DNA from: Aptenodytes patagonicus
Taxonomy: Eukaryota > Chordata > Aves > Sphenisciformes > Spheniscidae
Length of the DNA stretch: 64,000 bases
NCBI RefSeq assembly: GCF_965638725.1
Contig: NC_134952.1
Location: 66,927,424 to 66,991,423, forward strand
Reading direction: 5' to 3'
Part shown: piece by piece, positions 32,801 through 46,926 of the stretch
How positions within the stretch are numbered: the first letter of the stretch is position 1
Layout of the letters: each line of letters starts with the position of its first letter
Made by a program: the position numbers and the translations under genes
The notes under the pieces: model-generated
Database searches by the model: none
Seen by the model: only the letters and a program-made list of their open reading frames with translations
What the model was told of the DNA's origin: nothing

Positions 32801-35800
32801 TTTCTAAAAAGTATGTGTATTTTACTCTTTTTGGAATCCGTATTGTCCATTCCACTGTGTGGACAGAAGACTCATTTCCTCATGCAGGAATCATCCAGAG
32901 AGAGGAAACCTCCATGGAAGAGGAGATTGCTGGCCAGTGCCAAGGATGCTTCAACCTTGCTCATGTTATGTACTTCTCCAAGAAGGGGTGTGAGGCAGTT
33001 GCAGAAGACGAAGTCACCCGACGGTTCTCCTCTGAGGAGCTGGCATCCTGGAATCTCCTCAGCAGAACCAATGCCAACTTGCACCATGTCAGCTGGCAAC
33101 TGACCGCTGTGTGGGTCATTGGGATCCTAATTCGGTATTGTCTCCTGATGCCTTTTCGGTGAGCCAGATGTAATTTGCTGGGATCTGTTTTTCATGTTAC
33201 TTTTTACAAAAGACCTGAACTAACATGCCCTTGACTAGTGCAGAAAGGAGAACCTGGCATGACTTTGTTTTCCAAGATGCCATCGAAACTCAAATATCCC
33301 TAAAAGAAGAAGAAGGTTCTGAAGATGTACACTTTTCATGTTCTGTATGTTTTATTAGTAATTAATTTGTTTTTAAAATCCAGCAAAACTTTATAGAAAT
33401 GATCTGGAGATCTTTTTGTTATGTTTCAACTCTTTCAACTGGAAGGATCAGGCTCTACCTGTCTAAGAGACAGGAAGACTGTATGCTGAACACTTGGGAT
33501 TTGAAGCAAAGCCAGTGTTCAGGGAGCACAGGTCTGGATGGAAAAAAGGGACATCCACTTGGAATGTATTAAATCTTCAGACTTTTAAAGTTTTCTTTTA
33601 AGCAAAACCAGCCTTTATCATATTGACCAAACAGTTGCAAATAGTCATGCGTTCTTGTAAAGAGCAGGAGCTTTTAAAATTTCTTATTCCTTCGATGGGA
33701 GGACAGTATATTTAAAACATAGCTGCAGTGCATAGAGGGATTTCATACCAGTCAATCACATAGCAGAGCACATATGCCTGCGTGTAAACTTAGTTATGCA
33801 GCTTGAGAAGACAACATTTATGTAGAAATGGCTTCAATATTGGTTTTGCTCAGCCATTAGTAACCAATGATGTTTCACTTTCATGATTATATAGTAGCTT
33901 ACTGCTTGGGTGGAAATAGGTACTGAAATTTCTGGATAGGTTTTTGAAAATGAAACGATGAGTCCCTTTTGGCACTGAGAAATCTCATCTGCATTAAAGA
34001 ACACCAGCCACTACTCGCCGTCCTCTTTGAACGCAATGGTTTCTTTACCATGTGATAGCTTCAGATCAGGGTGTGGTGCTTTTTGGAACATAGGCTCCAG
34101 GCAGCACAAGGTTTTGTACTCAGTGCAGGATTGAGTGAAAACACATGCTCATATTATCCTGTTGGCCTTAACTGGTTTGTATTGCTAGTTAGATGCTGCT
34201 AATGGTGGAGGGAAGCATTGTGAAATGGATCAAAGGGTTAAGTGAAATATTTTCTTGCTTGCTCTTCCAGTTTTGCTTCTTAGCATTTAATTAGGATTAT
34301 TTTACTTTGTAGCGTCTGCTTGGCTGTTTTCAGCATCCTCTTGCTGGTCTCGGCCACTACTGTAGTAGGACAGTTTCCAAATGGCAGGTAGGTGTTTGCT
34401 GAGGGCTCTTTCCATTTCTTTTTTATTTCTTTAAGGATTTGAATTAGTGTGTTGGAATATACTGCTTGAGTCCGGAGGATTAATGTGGATTATCATGGGG
34501 TGACTTTTTCTCTACTGCAAACTCATAGAGCACTATGAGAGAGGGTATGGCAATGGCATCTGAAAGTGGACATACAATGTAAGCCAGATAGGTACTGCTG
34601 GAAGCGTGTCTTAGAGTGGAAAATGGAGTATGCTCTACTTGAGTCAGAATAGGGCAAGTAAATCATCTGTCCTGAGCAATTCCATATTAATACTGTGAGA
34701 TTGTTATGTCCTGTCAGTGCAAAAAACTCAAATGTGATTCACCAGCTAAATATTTTTACATTAAATTAATGTTAATGAATGAGTGAATAGCAGTTGCTTC
34801 CAGAGAAAATCTATAAAACAAAACCCTGACTATTATTTTCTCTGCTTTGAATCTGGTGGGTTTATAATAGATTACAGTAGAAGAATAGAACAAGAATATC
34901 TTTGATACCCGATAAGGTCCTCCTGCATGGCATTGTTAGTGCAATGAATCCTCATAATACGGTCTTTGTAATAACAGCTATTGGGAATAATTTGGAGAGT
35001 TTACATTACATTGTTCTGTGAGTGACTACATAGAACTGGAAATGTATGCGTGGCTTCATTTCTTTCAGAGTTAAATGCTGGCTGAGCAATCAGGTTCAGA
35101 TGATATGTGCCACATTAGGTGTCCGATGTCTGAGTGGTCTTGTTCATTTCCACAACAGGTGAGTGACGCCACCCTGCTCCCGTTGGTTTGGTATTGATTT
35201 CTTACAGTACTCAATGTCTCAAGTTTCAGAGTGGGGTTCTTATTCCATTACTGCACAGATACTATGATGATGCGACTAGATCCAAGAAGCTGTTTGGATC
35301 ATCTAGACTCTGTGAAGATGTTAGCATGCCCTGCTATGTTTTCTGTTGTGTATTGGCAGGGTATGCGAAGGTGAAGTGGTGCTGTGTTCTTGGTTGAGTA
35401 TGCACTTAGATATTTTTCTCAGTGTTTTCCATGAACGTGTTGTAATCACACGCAAGAACGTCACCATAAAATGTTCAGCTGTTCTATTAGCCGATTTGTT
35501 TGGTAACTAATTCTTCATGCTCTCTCCTAAAGTAAGTTATGGATGGTATTTCAGTAAGTTTTTGTAATATCTTGCTTGCTTAGTGGTGGAGCTTTATGTA
35601 ATGGAGGCTTCTGAAATATTTTTTTGTTTGTGGTTTAGAAAACAAGCAAAATCATGCTCTAGTGTCTTTGCTTTTAGAGTTTTAGTGTCCAAATGCTCTT
35701 TGATATATGCCTCTATGAATGGTAATGTATGCAGCTAAAATGCCTACTCCAATGAAGTCTCGTATTCTCAGCTAAAAGGAAACTGGTTTTGGTGAAATGC

Positions 35801-38800
35801 CAAAACTACTGAAATGTGAAGGGACTCTTGAAAGTATGAGGAAAGGTGACTTATCTGCTGTAATGTACTGCTAGAAGTTTTAACATTTATCATAGTAATA
35901 TTAGTATTTTAAAATGTTTTGTGTTCTTCCACTTCCTATGGATCTGCAGATAAGCTGTGTGCCTGAAATGCATTTGTCACTGAGAGTCTCTATTGTGGAT
36001 GTATGCTCACCGGATGGGCCACCTGATGTGGCCTGTAGTCTGGAGAATAAACACTAAGTAATTACTTTTATGGTTGTCATTGCAGGGAAAACAGACCACG
36101 GGAAGGAGGCATCTGTGTAGCCAACCACACGTCTCCATTAGATGTTCTAATCCTCGCCAGTGATGGATGCTATTCCTTGGTATGAACAAGAGAGTCAGTA
36201 AATATTGGTAATGTTGAGATGCCCGTAGATGTAGTGTTGGGTAAGAGGATAAACTTACTGGTAGAAAGAGTGGGATTTGATAGCATTCAAACTTGCATTC
36301 AGGACTGCAAAATAATAGACACAGGCAGGTATGTGCACACTTTTGATGCTTTTTGAGGATTCCTATCATTTGTGAACGAGCTTAGAAACTGATGCATCTG
36401 TGTTCAGAATTTTATCATTTAAGTGTGTGTGTGTTTGCATAGTAACCAGTTTCTTTCGGGCTTGCAGGTTGGCCAGGCACATGGAGGGCTTCTGGGACTT
36501 ATTCAAAAATCTTGCATGCAAACCACTCAGCATGTTTTGTTTGAACGCTCAGAAATGAAAGACCGTCATCTGGTGAGGAAAAAGTAAGGTAGTGAGATGT
36601 TTGCTTAATTGTCCCGTCAGGTCTAGTAATTGTGAGGTCCAAGCATGAGTTGAGACTGTTCTCACCTTGCATCTCTCTTTGGTGGGCAGCTGTAGGTTGT
36701 CATCAGTGTAAGGTTTGGAACTGCTCCATCAATGAAGGTGCAGGGTGTAGCAATAATCTACTGAACTTTTGATCATTTGCCCTGTAACCTCTGGGAATTT
36801 TCACATTGCCACAATTGCCCTGCCTGCCACAGGTGGGAGTCTATTCATTCACTTCCGAGGCTGATGATTTGGGATGTCAGGACAGAAGTCGGAGTTCTGT
36901 CAGCACATCTGCTTTCCAGATCATGCCTTGCCCTGGTATGTTTTTCAACAGCTCTGAGCATCGAAGCTGATTATATCTGCTGTGAGTACAGGATAAAGGG
37001 AGGCTGACTGTAGCGCAAAAAACCAAAAACCAACCAAACAAAAAAAGACCAAGGTACCACCTAACTGCTAGAAGCTGGAAGAGCATCCTGGAGAAGTGTC
37101 TTAATATGTTTGCTTAATGCCTATGCTGCTCTCCAGGCCTGCTGTATTGATTCCTGGCAGAGACAGCATGTTGGACTTCAAGGACATGAACAGGATTGAC
37201 TCAGTATGCCAGTTCTTATATTCTCAGGTGTTTACAGAGACTGTTCTTAGTCATCCTAAATCTTCATGAAATAGGGTGCAACGCACCTAACTTTAAGTAA
37301 GTATCTATGACAGTTTGTCCTTAGAAAAATGGAGAAGGTCCCCCCATGCCGGATCATTCTCTCCGGTTTTTTGATATCTGATGTTTTGGTTTTGTTCTTT
37401 AATGCAGACTGGAGAGGAACTGCATGCCTTTGAGTCATAGGAAAGACAGGTGTCTCAGAAAACAACAGATTTTGTGTGTCAGTAATCTGCTTAGTGGTAA
37501 TACATTTGTTTTTAAGTGATGCAGCAAATGTAGTAAAATAGTGGCCTATCTCTTAACTAGATGTGGAGAATCGTTAGATACATATAAAGTTGATGTTATG
37601 AACTTAGAAGGCATGAAAACTTGGAATATGGAATATACTTCAGTCAAAAGAAAAGTTTGACTGTGTTCATAGCTGGAACCTGTCAAAGATAAATGGGAAG
37701 TGATTTTTACGTGCTTCAAGTACCACTGTTCTCTGGCTTTGTGTTAATTGGGTTAAAATGGTGAAATAAAACTGCATAGTTTTGTAGAAAACCTACTTTT
37801 GCAATTAGCAAGAGAGAACCTTGGAGATAAAGGCCTGAAACTAGCATACATCCTGGCTGAGGCTACTGACTGGCAAAGGGCAATTGGGCGAGGCAATTGT
37901 TTCTTGTCCTATGTAAGAGGTAATGGATGTTTAGATTCTTGGCCAAATACAAATACGAAGTATACACTGAAATTTTATTTTCTCTCCACAGAATTAGAGA
38001 ACACATTGCAGAGAAGGCCAAACTACCCATTTTAATTTTCCCGGAAGGTAGGAAACAACTATATTGATTTTATTGCTCTTCTCACTTCTTGCCACTGAGT
38101 ACAGTTTATTATACCCAGTCTTTACAAGTGAGGTGTTTGTTTTTAGTCTGTAGAATTAATTAGCTCTTGTGAGATATTAAAAGTCAGATTCTAGTATTTT
38201 ACCACACTTTTATGACAGTCTATTTGCTTTAGCGTATAGCATAATGGAAGAGAGAACAGGCTCTGGGATTATGTTTCAGAACTGAAGCTTGCTTTCTCCT
38301 CTAGCAATTTAAGTCTCCTTAAGACAGTTTAGGAGTCATTTGCTGATACTTTTCTTAGAGTGGGTTAAACTCTTCATCTGTATTAATTCTGGCCAGGTAC
38401 CTGCATAAACAACACATCAGTAATGATGTTTAAGAAGGGAAGCTTTGAGGTCGGAGGGACCATCCATCCAGTAGCAATCAAGGTAACCTATCTGCAGTTT
38501 CCCAAAAGTGGAAGGGTTATTTGCAGAAGCTTCTCATGTCAGAGAAGCTGTTCATGTGTAAACCTTAAAAAGGGGTTTGTTCTGTATGAATAAGGTACTG
38601 AATAAGCCCTGAAAAAACGGAATCTTTTTATGGTGCACAATGTCTTGCGGTTCAGTGCAGTATGGGAAATGTTTCACTGAGTATCTTTACAACTGGTTAG
38701 GAGCAACCTGAAAAGCACAGTTGCAATTACTATGCTGTGTGTTCAGTTCTGCCTGCTCTTTCTGTCCTAGCGCTCCTGGCTCTTGTGTGCTCTGGGATAA

Positions 38801-41175
38801 AGGCACTTCTTGGCACTTCCAAGGCTTTCTGAGTAGCTTTAGCCAAGTCACCCTAACTCTAGATATGTTAGTTACTTTTTCTGGAACTATGATGTTGCCT
38901 AATTTTATGGAAATTGTTAAAACTGGTGTGGGCGTTTTCAAGGAAACCTTTGTAGTCAGCATGCTGTAGATGACAAATCTTTACATTTTGAGTAGCTCTA
39001 TCTTGTTATACTTGAGATGTGTTTCAATGTGACCCCCAACTGTCACGGTTTGGGGTCCTGCATTGCTTGTCAAGGTTAACTGTTATAAACTTGTCATAAA
39101 TGTTGAAATGTGGAGCTTTAGTCTGAATTTACTGCTGCTTTTAGGAGGTGTGATTAGATTTGCCCCTGATTTAACAAGTTGAACTGTAACTTTGTGGCCA
39201 AAAAGGAGCAGCTTACGTGATTTAAACTAAGGTAGCAGATCATGCTCTTTTGCTTATTCTTCTTGTCTTCCAGTATGACCCCCGCTTTGGAGATGCGTTC
39301 TGGAACAGCACAAAGTATTCCATGATGACCTACATTTTTAATGTGATGACCAGCTGGGCTATTGTCTGTAATGTGTGGTACCTGCCACCAATGGTCAAAG
39401 AGGTACTTACGCTTTCGTATGTTTTGAAAATGCTCATAAAATGTTGTCTGGGAGGAAGTCTGCATTACTGTGCACCGTGTGTTGGCATTATGTTTGTGAA
39501 TCTTTATTGACAACTTAATGGACAAAGGCCAGAAAGCAACACAGCACGGATATACATGGGTTAGTTATCTTCAAGTAAAAACTACTCTTGCAGATATTCA
39601 GACATTTCTGTACCATGCTCCCTATTGCTCCCAAACAGCTTCTTTACTTGGGTGTAGCTGCCTTGCTTTCCTCTGCTCCCAGAGACTAGAAGAGATGTTG
39701 AAATATGGTTTTATGCTGCAGGAGTCCTGCCCCTCAGCCTGGCACATACCTCCTTTTATGTATCGCTTCTGGAGTAAAAGATTCAGGCCTTCACTCTATA
39801 CTGGGGTGCTTCTGCCTTCTGCGTCCCCCCTCTACCTCCATCTGCACAGCTTCCTCCCACCTCCTTGTTTCTCAGCCCTGCAGAATATCCAGCTAATCCT
39901 TTGCCCAGCAGCTTTACCCCATAACTTGGCACAACCTCTCAGCCCATTGCCCCTGGATACCTGACGTTGACAAGTGGTCAAGGCCTTCGCTCCAGCAATG
40001 CCCCAGTTTGGTACTGCCTGCCCTGGTCTTTGCTCAGCCCTAGTCTTGGCAGGGAAGCTGCTGTAATGCATCTATCTTCAGTCCTCTGCAGTTTGGGCAG
40101 ACAGACTCCTGTGAACTCACAATAATTCACTGATCCTGAATGCACCAGGCCCCAACCCTGTTCAAGGCACCCCATCTCCTCCAAGGGTGATCCTGTCGGT
40201 GTGTTCCCAGCTTCAGACTGATACTGAAGTACTGGGAACAGATGCATCCCCTGCTCTGGCCAGACCTGTGACCTCACGCTGTGTGTTGTTTGAGATTGCC
40301 CCAGAAACCACAGAGCCTCTCACTTAGTTCTTTTTGGCACCAAATGGTGGCAAGCCAGGCAGCGTTCCCCAGGACCAGCTGGAACTGCCCTGCAGGTCAT
40401 GTTTGGCTTGTGGGCCTGGCATAAACCCAAGTGCCTGCTGTCCAACAAAAAGCATCTCTTTAAGTGAGACATGGAGGAAATGTTTAAGTTGCAAAGCAAA
40501 TTATTCATATATTTTTTTTCAGGAAGAAGAAGACGCTGTTCACTTTGCCAACAGAGTCAAGGCTGTCATTGCTGCTCGGGGAGGAATGTCTGTGCTTCCT
40601 TGGTAAGAAGCAACACCCTTGAGGTTGGGTTTAAAGCATATTTAGGTGTTCTGTATTCTGAAACATTAGCCTGGAATCTTCTAAAACTTCTTCCAGATTT
40701 GCTTTGCTTGGGCTGTACTCCATCACCCTTACTGACTCAGAAAATATTACTTTATTCCTTGAACAATTCCACTAGAATAAATAGACTGATATAATATAAA
40801 AAGAGAAACGGAGCTGACAGGTGGATCTAGCGAGCAGGTAGTATTTGGTGAAAATAACTTGCCTGTTAAATGCTGGATTAAAGGAAGGGCAATGCTTGTG
40901 TTGTGTGGTAAGTCTTGGCAGTACAGATAATTTATTATTGTATTGCAAAAGCCAACATTTAGGGTGAAAACTCCTTTGACTCCATAGTCTAAATATTGTA
41001 ACGTTTTTCTGCCTTGACCCTGAAGTGAGCTCAAGGCTGTTTCTTTTCTGTATCTTTCAGGGATGGGGGACTGAAAAGGAAAAAGGTCAAAGAGTCTTTC
41101 AAGGAAGAGCAACAGAAAAAATATTGCCAGATAGTAATAGAAAATGGATCTGTGGGAGACGGAAATGTTTGTTAA
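23886..41175 (+). CDS. GPAT3: GPAT3-like glycerol-3-phosphate acyltransferase, complete upstream tandem copy
   Basis: ER membrane enzyme of the AGPAT/LPLAT family, which acylates glycerol-3-phosphate at sn-1 in triacylglycerol and phospholipid synthesis. Twelve coding exons: 23886-24041, 31198-31270, 32888-33158, 34313-34387, 35069-35158, 36086-36179, 36468-36583, 37992-38047, 38397-38482, 39274-39402, 40523-40602, 41061-41175. The sum is 1341 nt, 446 residues plus TAA (human GPAT3 about 434), and every junction keeps frame. Hydrophobic segments are at about residues 15-33 and 150-185. Motif I is NHTSPLD with H236 and D241. Motif III is FPEGT (308-312) and motif IV IHPVAIK (333-339). Exons 2-3 carry YFSKKGCEAVAEDEV and RRFSSEELASWNLL, which are GPAT3/4 signatures. 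Intron 1 is about 7.2 kb. The sequence looks more divergent from human GPAT3 than a bird orthologue should be, and another first exon of the family lies at 55408, so I take this as a tandem paralogue. GPAT3 and GPAT4 are the only families it could belong to. Confidence 0.93.
26899..26994. repeat. G/T-rich low-complexity tract in GPAT3-like intron 1
   Basis: About 95 bp consisting almost only of T runs broken by GG, GGG and GGGG groups. Similar tracts in either orientation occur near 14057-14085, 20846-20887, 37015-37050 and 43965-44015. No unit repeats exactly. Confidence 0.7.
29040..29250. repeat. Possible old non-LTR retrotransposon remnant
   Basis: The stretch around 29155-29200 (ctcagccagctcttttccaagctaa and following) recalls the pyrimidine-rich 3' part of CR1-type elements in birds, where a CAGCC...CTTTTCCAAGCTG pattern recurs. 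There are no terminal repeats or clear ends. It may be coincidence. Confidence 0.25.
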
Positions 41176-41410
41176 ATGGTATTTATTTTATCTCATTTTT
41201 CCATGACTTCTCTCAACCAGAAAATGGGCTATTTTTTATATTAAAACCGACATATTTTCCTTCTGTCCCTCTAAGATATTTTGCATATGACACAGCAGGG
41301 AAATCATAAAGAGATAGTATTTTGTATTAAACAAGGATATAATTTTATAAATAGGAAGATTTACAATATACTAGTAAAATTCTCTCCAATGTTGAGTGAG
41401 AAGAATCTGC

Positions 41411-42057
41411 AATAAAATTACCTAGGTTCATTAAAACACCATTTTTTAAATCTTTGTGCTACCCTAAAGACTTAAATGGTAGCTTCTTAACTCGTAATAA
41501 AACACCTCTGTACTCCTAGCCTCTATCAATGACTTGGACTAGCAGTTTTCCTGTGAGCCACAATCACTGTGTTGCTGTAGAGATAGGTCTCCTGATGTCG
41601 GAAGACATTAAGCAGTTCACCAAAATACGTTTTCTGAATTGCAAGTTGGAGAGGAAGTGTTGGATGTCAGAGGGAAAGAGGCAGTTGCTGCCTTTCCACT
41701 CCATGTCACAAGACCAGGGATGGCAACGTAGGAAGTTTTTCAGGGTCCCACTGACAAACAGCAGAACAGTGTCCAGAGCAGCGTGTCCCTGATGCCTGGG
41801 TGTGTGATGCTGGGATAAATTAGTCACAGCCAAGGACAACGTTGTAGAAAAATATATCGTATTTTTAAATTATATTGTGTCTTCTGATTTTTGCTATATC
41901 CCTTTCTCTGTATGCATTGCACAAATTAAAGAAAACATATGATGTGACCTCCATTATCCTCTGTTGTAATTATTTCTGGATAGCTACCTGCTTGTGTTAC
42001 CGCTTGATGTGAACGCTACTGATTTGCTCTCTGACAAGCCCACCCTCCAGAAATAAA
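41411..42057 (+). terminator. Candidate poly(A) signals of the GPAT3-like gene
   Basis: After the stop at 41175 there are AATAAA hexamers at 41411-41416, 41496-41501 and 42052-42057 and ATTAAA at 41925-41930. Any of these could end the transcript, and alternative 3' UTRs are plausible. Sequence alone does not choose among them. Confidence 0.5.
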
Positions 42058-45000
42058 TAGAGCAAGTGCACTTAAGGAATCTGAGATGGAAATATTTCTG
42101 TCACCTATAGTATTTCTTTGTATAAAATATTTACTCTCCTGTTAAGTAGCTCCCACGTGGAAGAATCTGGCTTCTTTAATGATCTGAACATCACTAATGA
42201 AGCACACACGAATAGGTGTTATTTTGCCCAAGGTGCTTTAAGACAGGTGAGTTGGTAAGGACAGTTAATCAGGTTTACATGACAGCAGCCCATTGACTGG
42301 GGTCTCAGCAGAGAGAGAGCGCTCCTGCCATGGTGAGCACAAATACACCCTGCAGAAAGACGGGTGCACAGATACAACGCTGCCCAGCCCTGGAGAGTCT
42401 AGAAAACTAATATTCAGGGGAGAGGCTAACAGAGGTGATAACTGCCCTGAGGCTGCATGGCACAGAAGTAGCACAGAACTGAGCACTCATCTTCTGTGGC
42501 CAGGCCTGGCCTATCATCCCTGGGTTTAGTTGCTACAGGTATGTGAATTCTCTTGGTGGATCAGTCAGTCCAGTGTCATAGGTAAGCAGTAGGAGAAACT
42601 GCCCTTTTTAAAAGGTATTAGCCACCCGGGTAGGGAGAGTGCTAGCAGTATGTCTACAGAGGAAAACTGCTTTAGGCTCTCTTATTGCAAAAGAGGTCTG
42701 CTTGCTCCTGACTAGTAAGCTGTGCTTCCATGTCTGCTGAAGCTGTTGATTTAGTTTCTAAGTATAAAAATCTGAAGAAATGTGACAGACTATCCTGGTA
42801 ACTGTTAAATCTCTTCAGTGTGCCAGAGTTTAAATTTGGGAGTTTTTCCTTCTGTGTGACTGATGTCTGAAAGTCGCTAACGGAGACCGCAGTTGTATGC
42901 AAGCGGTTAAGACCAGTGTTGGGAGCATCCTTCCCACACTACTGTGTGCTTCCTGCTCAGAGGTAAAAAGGGAGACAGAACAGGCAAAAAGAAGGGCCAG
43001 AGACAGGAAAAGATGGGGAGATGAACTGTTGGAACAGAAACTGTCTCATTTGGGCTCTGCTTCTGTAGGACATTAGGAGATGATGTGCCTTTTTTCCTGT
43101 CCTACGATACTTCCCCAGCTCACCAAGAGGCGAAGAGCCCTTGAATGTGTGACCCTCATTACGGTTATGACTCCAAGTCTTGTAAAAGTATAGCTCAGAC
43201 CTCTGAATGTACAAGTTTTACATGTCACCTGTGATGGAGCTGTGGGAGGAGCGGTGGGGTTGTCTATATTTTCTCTGCCACTTTTTGGCTGTCTTGACAA
43301 AAGAAGCTACAAACTCTGTGAAGTAGGTATTTACATATAGAGTAGGGAAATTTAAAGCAAATTGAACCCAAGAACTTGTCAATGACAAGAGCAAGGTGTG
43401 CTTTGTTAGCTGCTGGTAAAAATGCCAACCTGACTTGAAATAGAGACTACTTTGTCTTGCCCTGCTTTAAAGAAATGTTTCTGGTTTTTTGGTGGTGCTT
43501 TCTTTACCTACCTTCCATCTCCCCTTTTCCTTTCTCTTGATATTCTGCATTTCATTTGCATTTATCAGCAGTGGCCTTGGCAATTGCTTTTAACTGAAAT
43601 TGTATACTGCCCTTGGAGTGCTGAGGTTGTGGAGGAATTGATTGTTTTCCAAAAGGACACCACAGATAAGCGTGTCTTCCTCCTTCAGCAGGAGGGCATG
43701 GTAACAGTAAAAAGAACACGTTCTCATGATAACACGTGAATGGGAAGCTGGTAAACTGCAGCTTATTTTTCACAATCAAAGAACTTGCAGTTGTGTTACT
43801 CCTCCTCTTTGCTTATCTTCCATTGGTCTTGCAGGAACCAGGCTTCTAAACCGTTTGAGCTCCCTTTTTTTTTTTTTTTTTTTTAACTCCATACCTTTGC
43901 AGGATCAAATGTAGCATGGTCTCGTGCTAATTTGTGCCAAGTGATAGGCTTAGATGGAAGGGAAAAAAACCCCAACAACCCACTCCCAAAAAACCCCCAA
44001 ACAAACTTAAAAAAAAAAATCTGTCAGTGTAAGTAATTTTGTGTGGGTTTTTTTTTTTTTAATTTGCTAGCTGTGCAAGCTACATAGACAAGATGTATCA
44101 TCATCTTGGCAAAGCCTGTGGCTCTGTCTTTGTCAAGAGCACAAACTTCCTCTATTGTTTATCATTTAATGTATTTGCCCTTTAGCTCCTTACCCAATGA
44201 GCCTTGCACTTTTAATTGACTAAGTGGCCTCCTCAAATAAAATATGAGGGCCTTCTGATACAGCTAATCAGTGTAGGGAAGACCTACATTGTAAAACATA
44301 GCCTTGCTTTGTAATTTGGTGCTGCTGGCTAATACTGACGTACGACGCATCTAAGTGATGCTAACTGTTGCTGTGGCGCTAATGTGTCATGTTGATGAAA
44401 CTGAAACAAACCAAAGCAATCCTAGGTGCGTTCATCCCGAACTTCTGAGATGCTTGAAACGGTGGGCCATGAGTTGAAAATAAATGTATGTTGGAATGAG
44501 TGAATAAAATCAGGCCCTCTTGCTACGTAGATGAGTCAGAGAGTCAAAATAATTGTTTATGCTAACTTTGGAAGACATCACTGTTTGATCAGCTGCGTGG
44601 ATGGAAAACCAGATATATTTAATAAACTCCACCTTTAGGTCCTTAATAAAACTCATGCAGCATGCCCAAGGTGCAGTGCAGAATCTTTGTACACAGCGTG
44701 GGTCCTGGGGCAGTCCGGGACCTTAAGTCACTTGGGCACTATCCTGCTTCTGCACGGGGTTGAAGGCTGGAGCTGTGTCCCCTGTAGAGTCCTGAAGCCT
44801 TGAATAAGAAAGGGCAACTCTCAGAATCCCATAAAGGCTGGGTCACTGTGTCTAACATGCCTTTCCTTCCTCGGGCAGGCTTCCAAAACTGGAGCTTGAG
44901 AAGGAGTTCTCTGAAAGCATCTTTTTGGATGTTTGCATTACTATTACCTAAGTTTTCCTTGGTTGGGAGTAGAACTTGTAAAGGTGATTTATGCTTTGAC

Positions 45001-45366
45001 CCCTTTAAACTAAATGTGCAAACTGAAATAGCTTCAACACCTGGCTCATATTTCTGGGTTTTCATCTCTGGACTAAGAAGAGGTTATCTGGACATTACCA
45101 CTATTCATGTTTAAAGTATATTGTGCTGCTCTGCTACAAGGGTAAAGTAACCTGAAACAGGTTGTAACTATGCAGCGTTAAAGCATCGTAAAGTGAGTTT
45201 CTGTGTAAATGACCATCATTGCCTTAATGCATTTGAGCCAGTTTTTTAGGCAGATTCTCTAAATTTCCTGGGCCTCCAAGAATGTATGTGACTCAAATAC
45301 AAGACGGGACCAGAAGCTTTGAGGTCTCTCTTCATAAATATACATATTTTTTGGTCTCTGTGTGTA

Positions 45367-45386
45367 TGTGTATATATATATACACA
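45367..45386. repeat. Perfect 20-bp TG/TA/CA palindrome
   Basis: Four bases TGTG, six TA dinucleotides and CACA form an exact self-complementary unit inside a longer TG-TA-CA microsatellite (about 45358-45393). It could extrude as a hairpin or vary in length between individuals. Confidence 0.85.
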
Positions 45387-46904
45387 CACACACTTTGTAC
45401 ATATATAAAGGGATGCCCAAATGCCTAGTATCTATTAGGAGCATAGCGCGGACATGAGAAACATGAGTTAATTATAACAATAGAAACGTTATGGATTATT
45501 AGAAGACGTGGTGATAAGCAACTTAGTGACCTCTTGTACTCGGTGAGAACTGAATCAGAGTTTGCTAGAATGCCTAATAATCTTTCAGTGTAACGTACCT
45601 GCATGTTAAGACTAATTGATGTAGCTAGAGTCCTTTATTCTCTTGACTCCAAATATCTTTTTCTACAGCTGTGTCTTATCTTTGGGAACGTCTGAAATGC
45701 TCTTCTCTCTCCGACTTCTGCTGACCTGCTCTACGTTATTGGGAGACACTTCTTTTGCCTGACTCGCTGTTGTTTTAAGATGTGTTTCAGTAATTGTACA
45801 GCCATTTATTATAAGAAATGTGCAAAGGATGCCATCTAGTGGCCCCTATCAGTGGTAGCAAACTCTCCCTTGCACCACCTTCTCAATGTTTCATTTAACG
45901 CAGTTGCCCTAAATTCCGGTAAATGAGCCTGTTATTTCTCCTACATTTCCAGGAGACCATGAAAACGTAGAAATAGCTCTGCATACCCCAAACACCAGAT
46001 ATTCGATTATCGGTCATGGTGTACTCCCAGCAAAGCTTGTGCTTGTTCCAAGTTTCAGCAGCCTGGGTTGTGTGGGGTTTCCCCAGGCTGTCTCTTCCCT
46101 GTGACAAACCAAAATCAGGAATACTTCTGTCCTTTAGTTGCTTCAAAATCAGGTATAGGTCTAACCTCTGAGCTTTTATTTGTGTTTTCAAATTCAGTAG
46201 AGGCGGCAAGCCTGGGATGTTCCTGAAGGCAGTACAACACTTGCATTTGCTGTGATGAGTTTCTTCAGTACCTTGATGCTGTTTGCTCCTGATCTGGGAC
46301 CGGGGACACTTTCAGAAGCAAACATGTTTTCAGGATAATAAGGGAGATGTTCTGAACTTGTTTACTACCAGCACGTGTTTCCTTGAGCTGTAGTGAGAAC
46401 AGCGAGCAGTCAGTGCCGAATTCAACGACCCAGCATTTTATTCAAACTCTTCCTTGTGCAGCCTGCCCTGAATGAAAGCGAGGAAAGCAGCCTGGGCAGC
46501 TCTTCACCTGGTGTTTGTTTTTAGCCTCAAGGCACTCTAAGGAACACATTTTGGTTATGTGTGCAGTTTGAGGCCTGATTTCAAGTAGGCCAATGGAGAT
46601 AGGTCACAGATGCGTTACAGATGGGACCTCCGGGTTTTCTAGCCTCTCTGCGGGATTTGCTTTCGGAAATGTTTGTGCTGAGGTGACATACCTGTTGCTC
46701 AGGCTCTTTTGAGCATGTTTCCCAGGTGTGGTGCAGATTGTGGAGATGACCTGCAAGGGGTTCACAGGTTCATTTCATTTTGGAAAAGTAGGCTTAGAAG
46801 TTAGTGGACGTACAGTAGAGACAGAGGCCTTCCTGGCTCTTTGCTTTCTTATTGTTGTTGTACAGGCAGGAAGGACCTTAGCTTTGTAGCCATTTCTCCT
46901 CTCC

Positions 46905-46926
46905 CCTCCTCCTCCTCCTCCTCCTC
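46905..46926. repeat. (CTC)n trinucleotide microsatellite
   Basis: Uninterrupted CTC/CCT repeats of about seven units, giving a polypyrimidine strand next to the AT-rich block that begins at about 46927. Confidence 0.85.

Noticed and set aside
39518-39964. Plus-strand open frame of 148 codons in the GPAT3-like intron 10
   Set aside because: No family resemblance, Pro/Ser/Leu-rich chance composition, and spliced exons lie on both sides.
41025-41309. Plus-strand open frame of 94 codons overlapping GPAT3-like exon 12
   Set aside because: Different frame from the acyltransferase. The in-frame exon ends at 41175 with the expected C-terminus.
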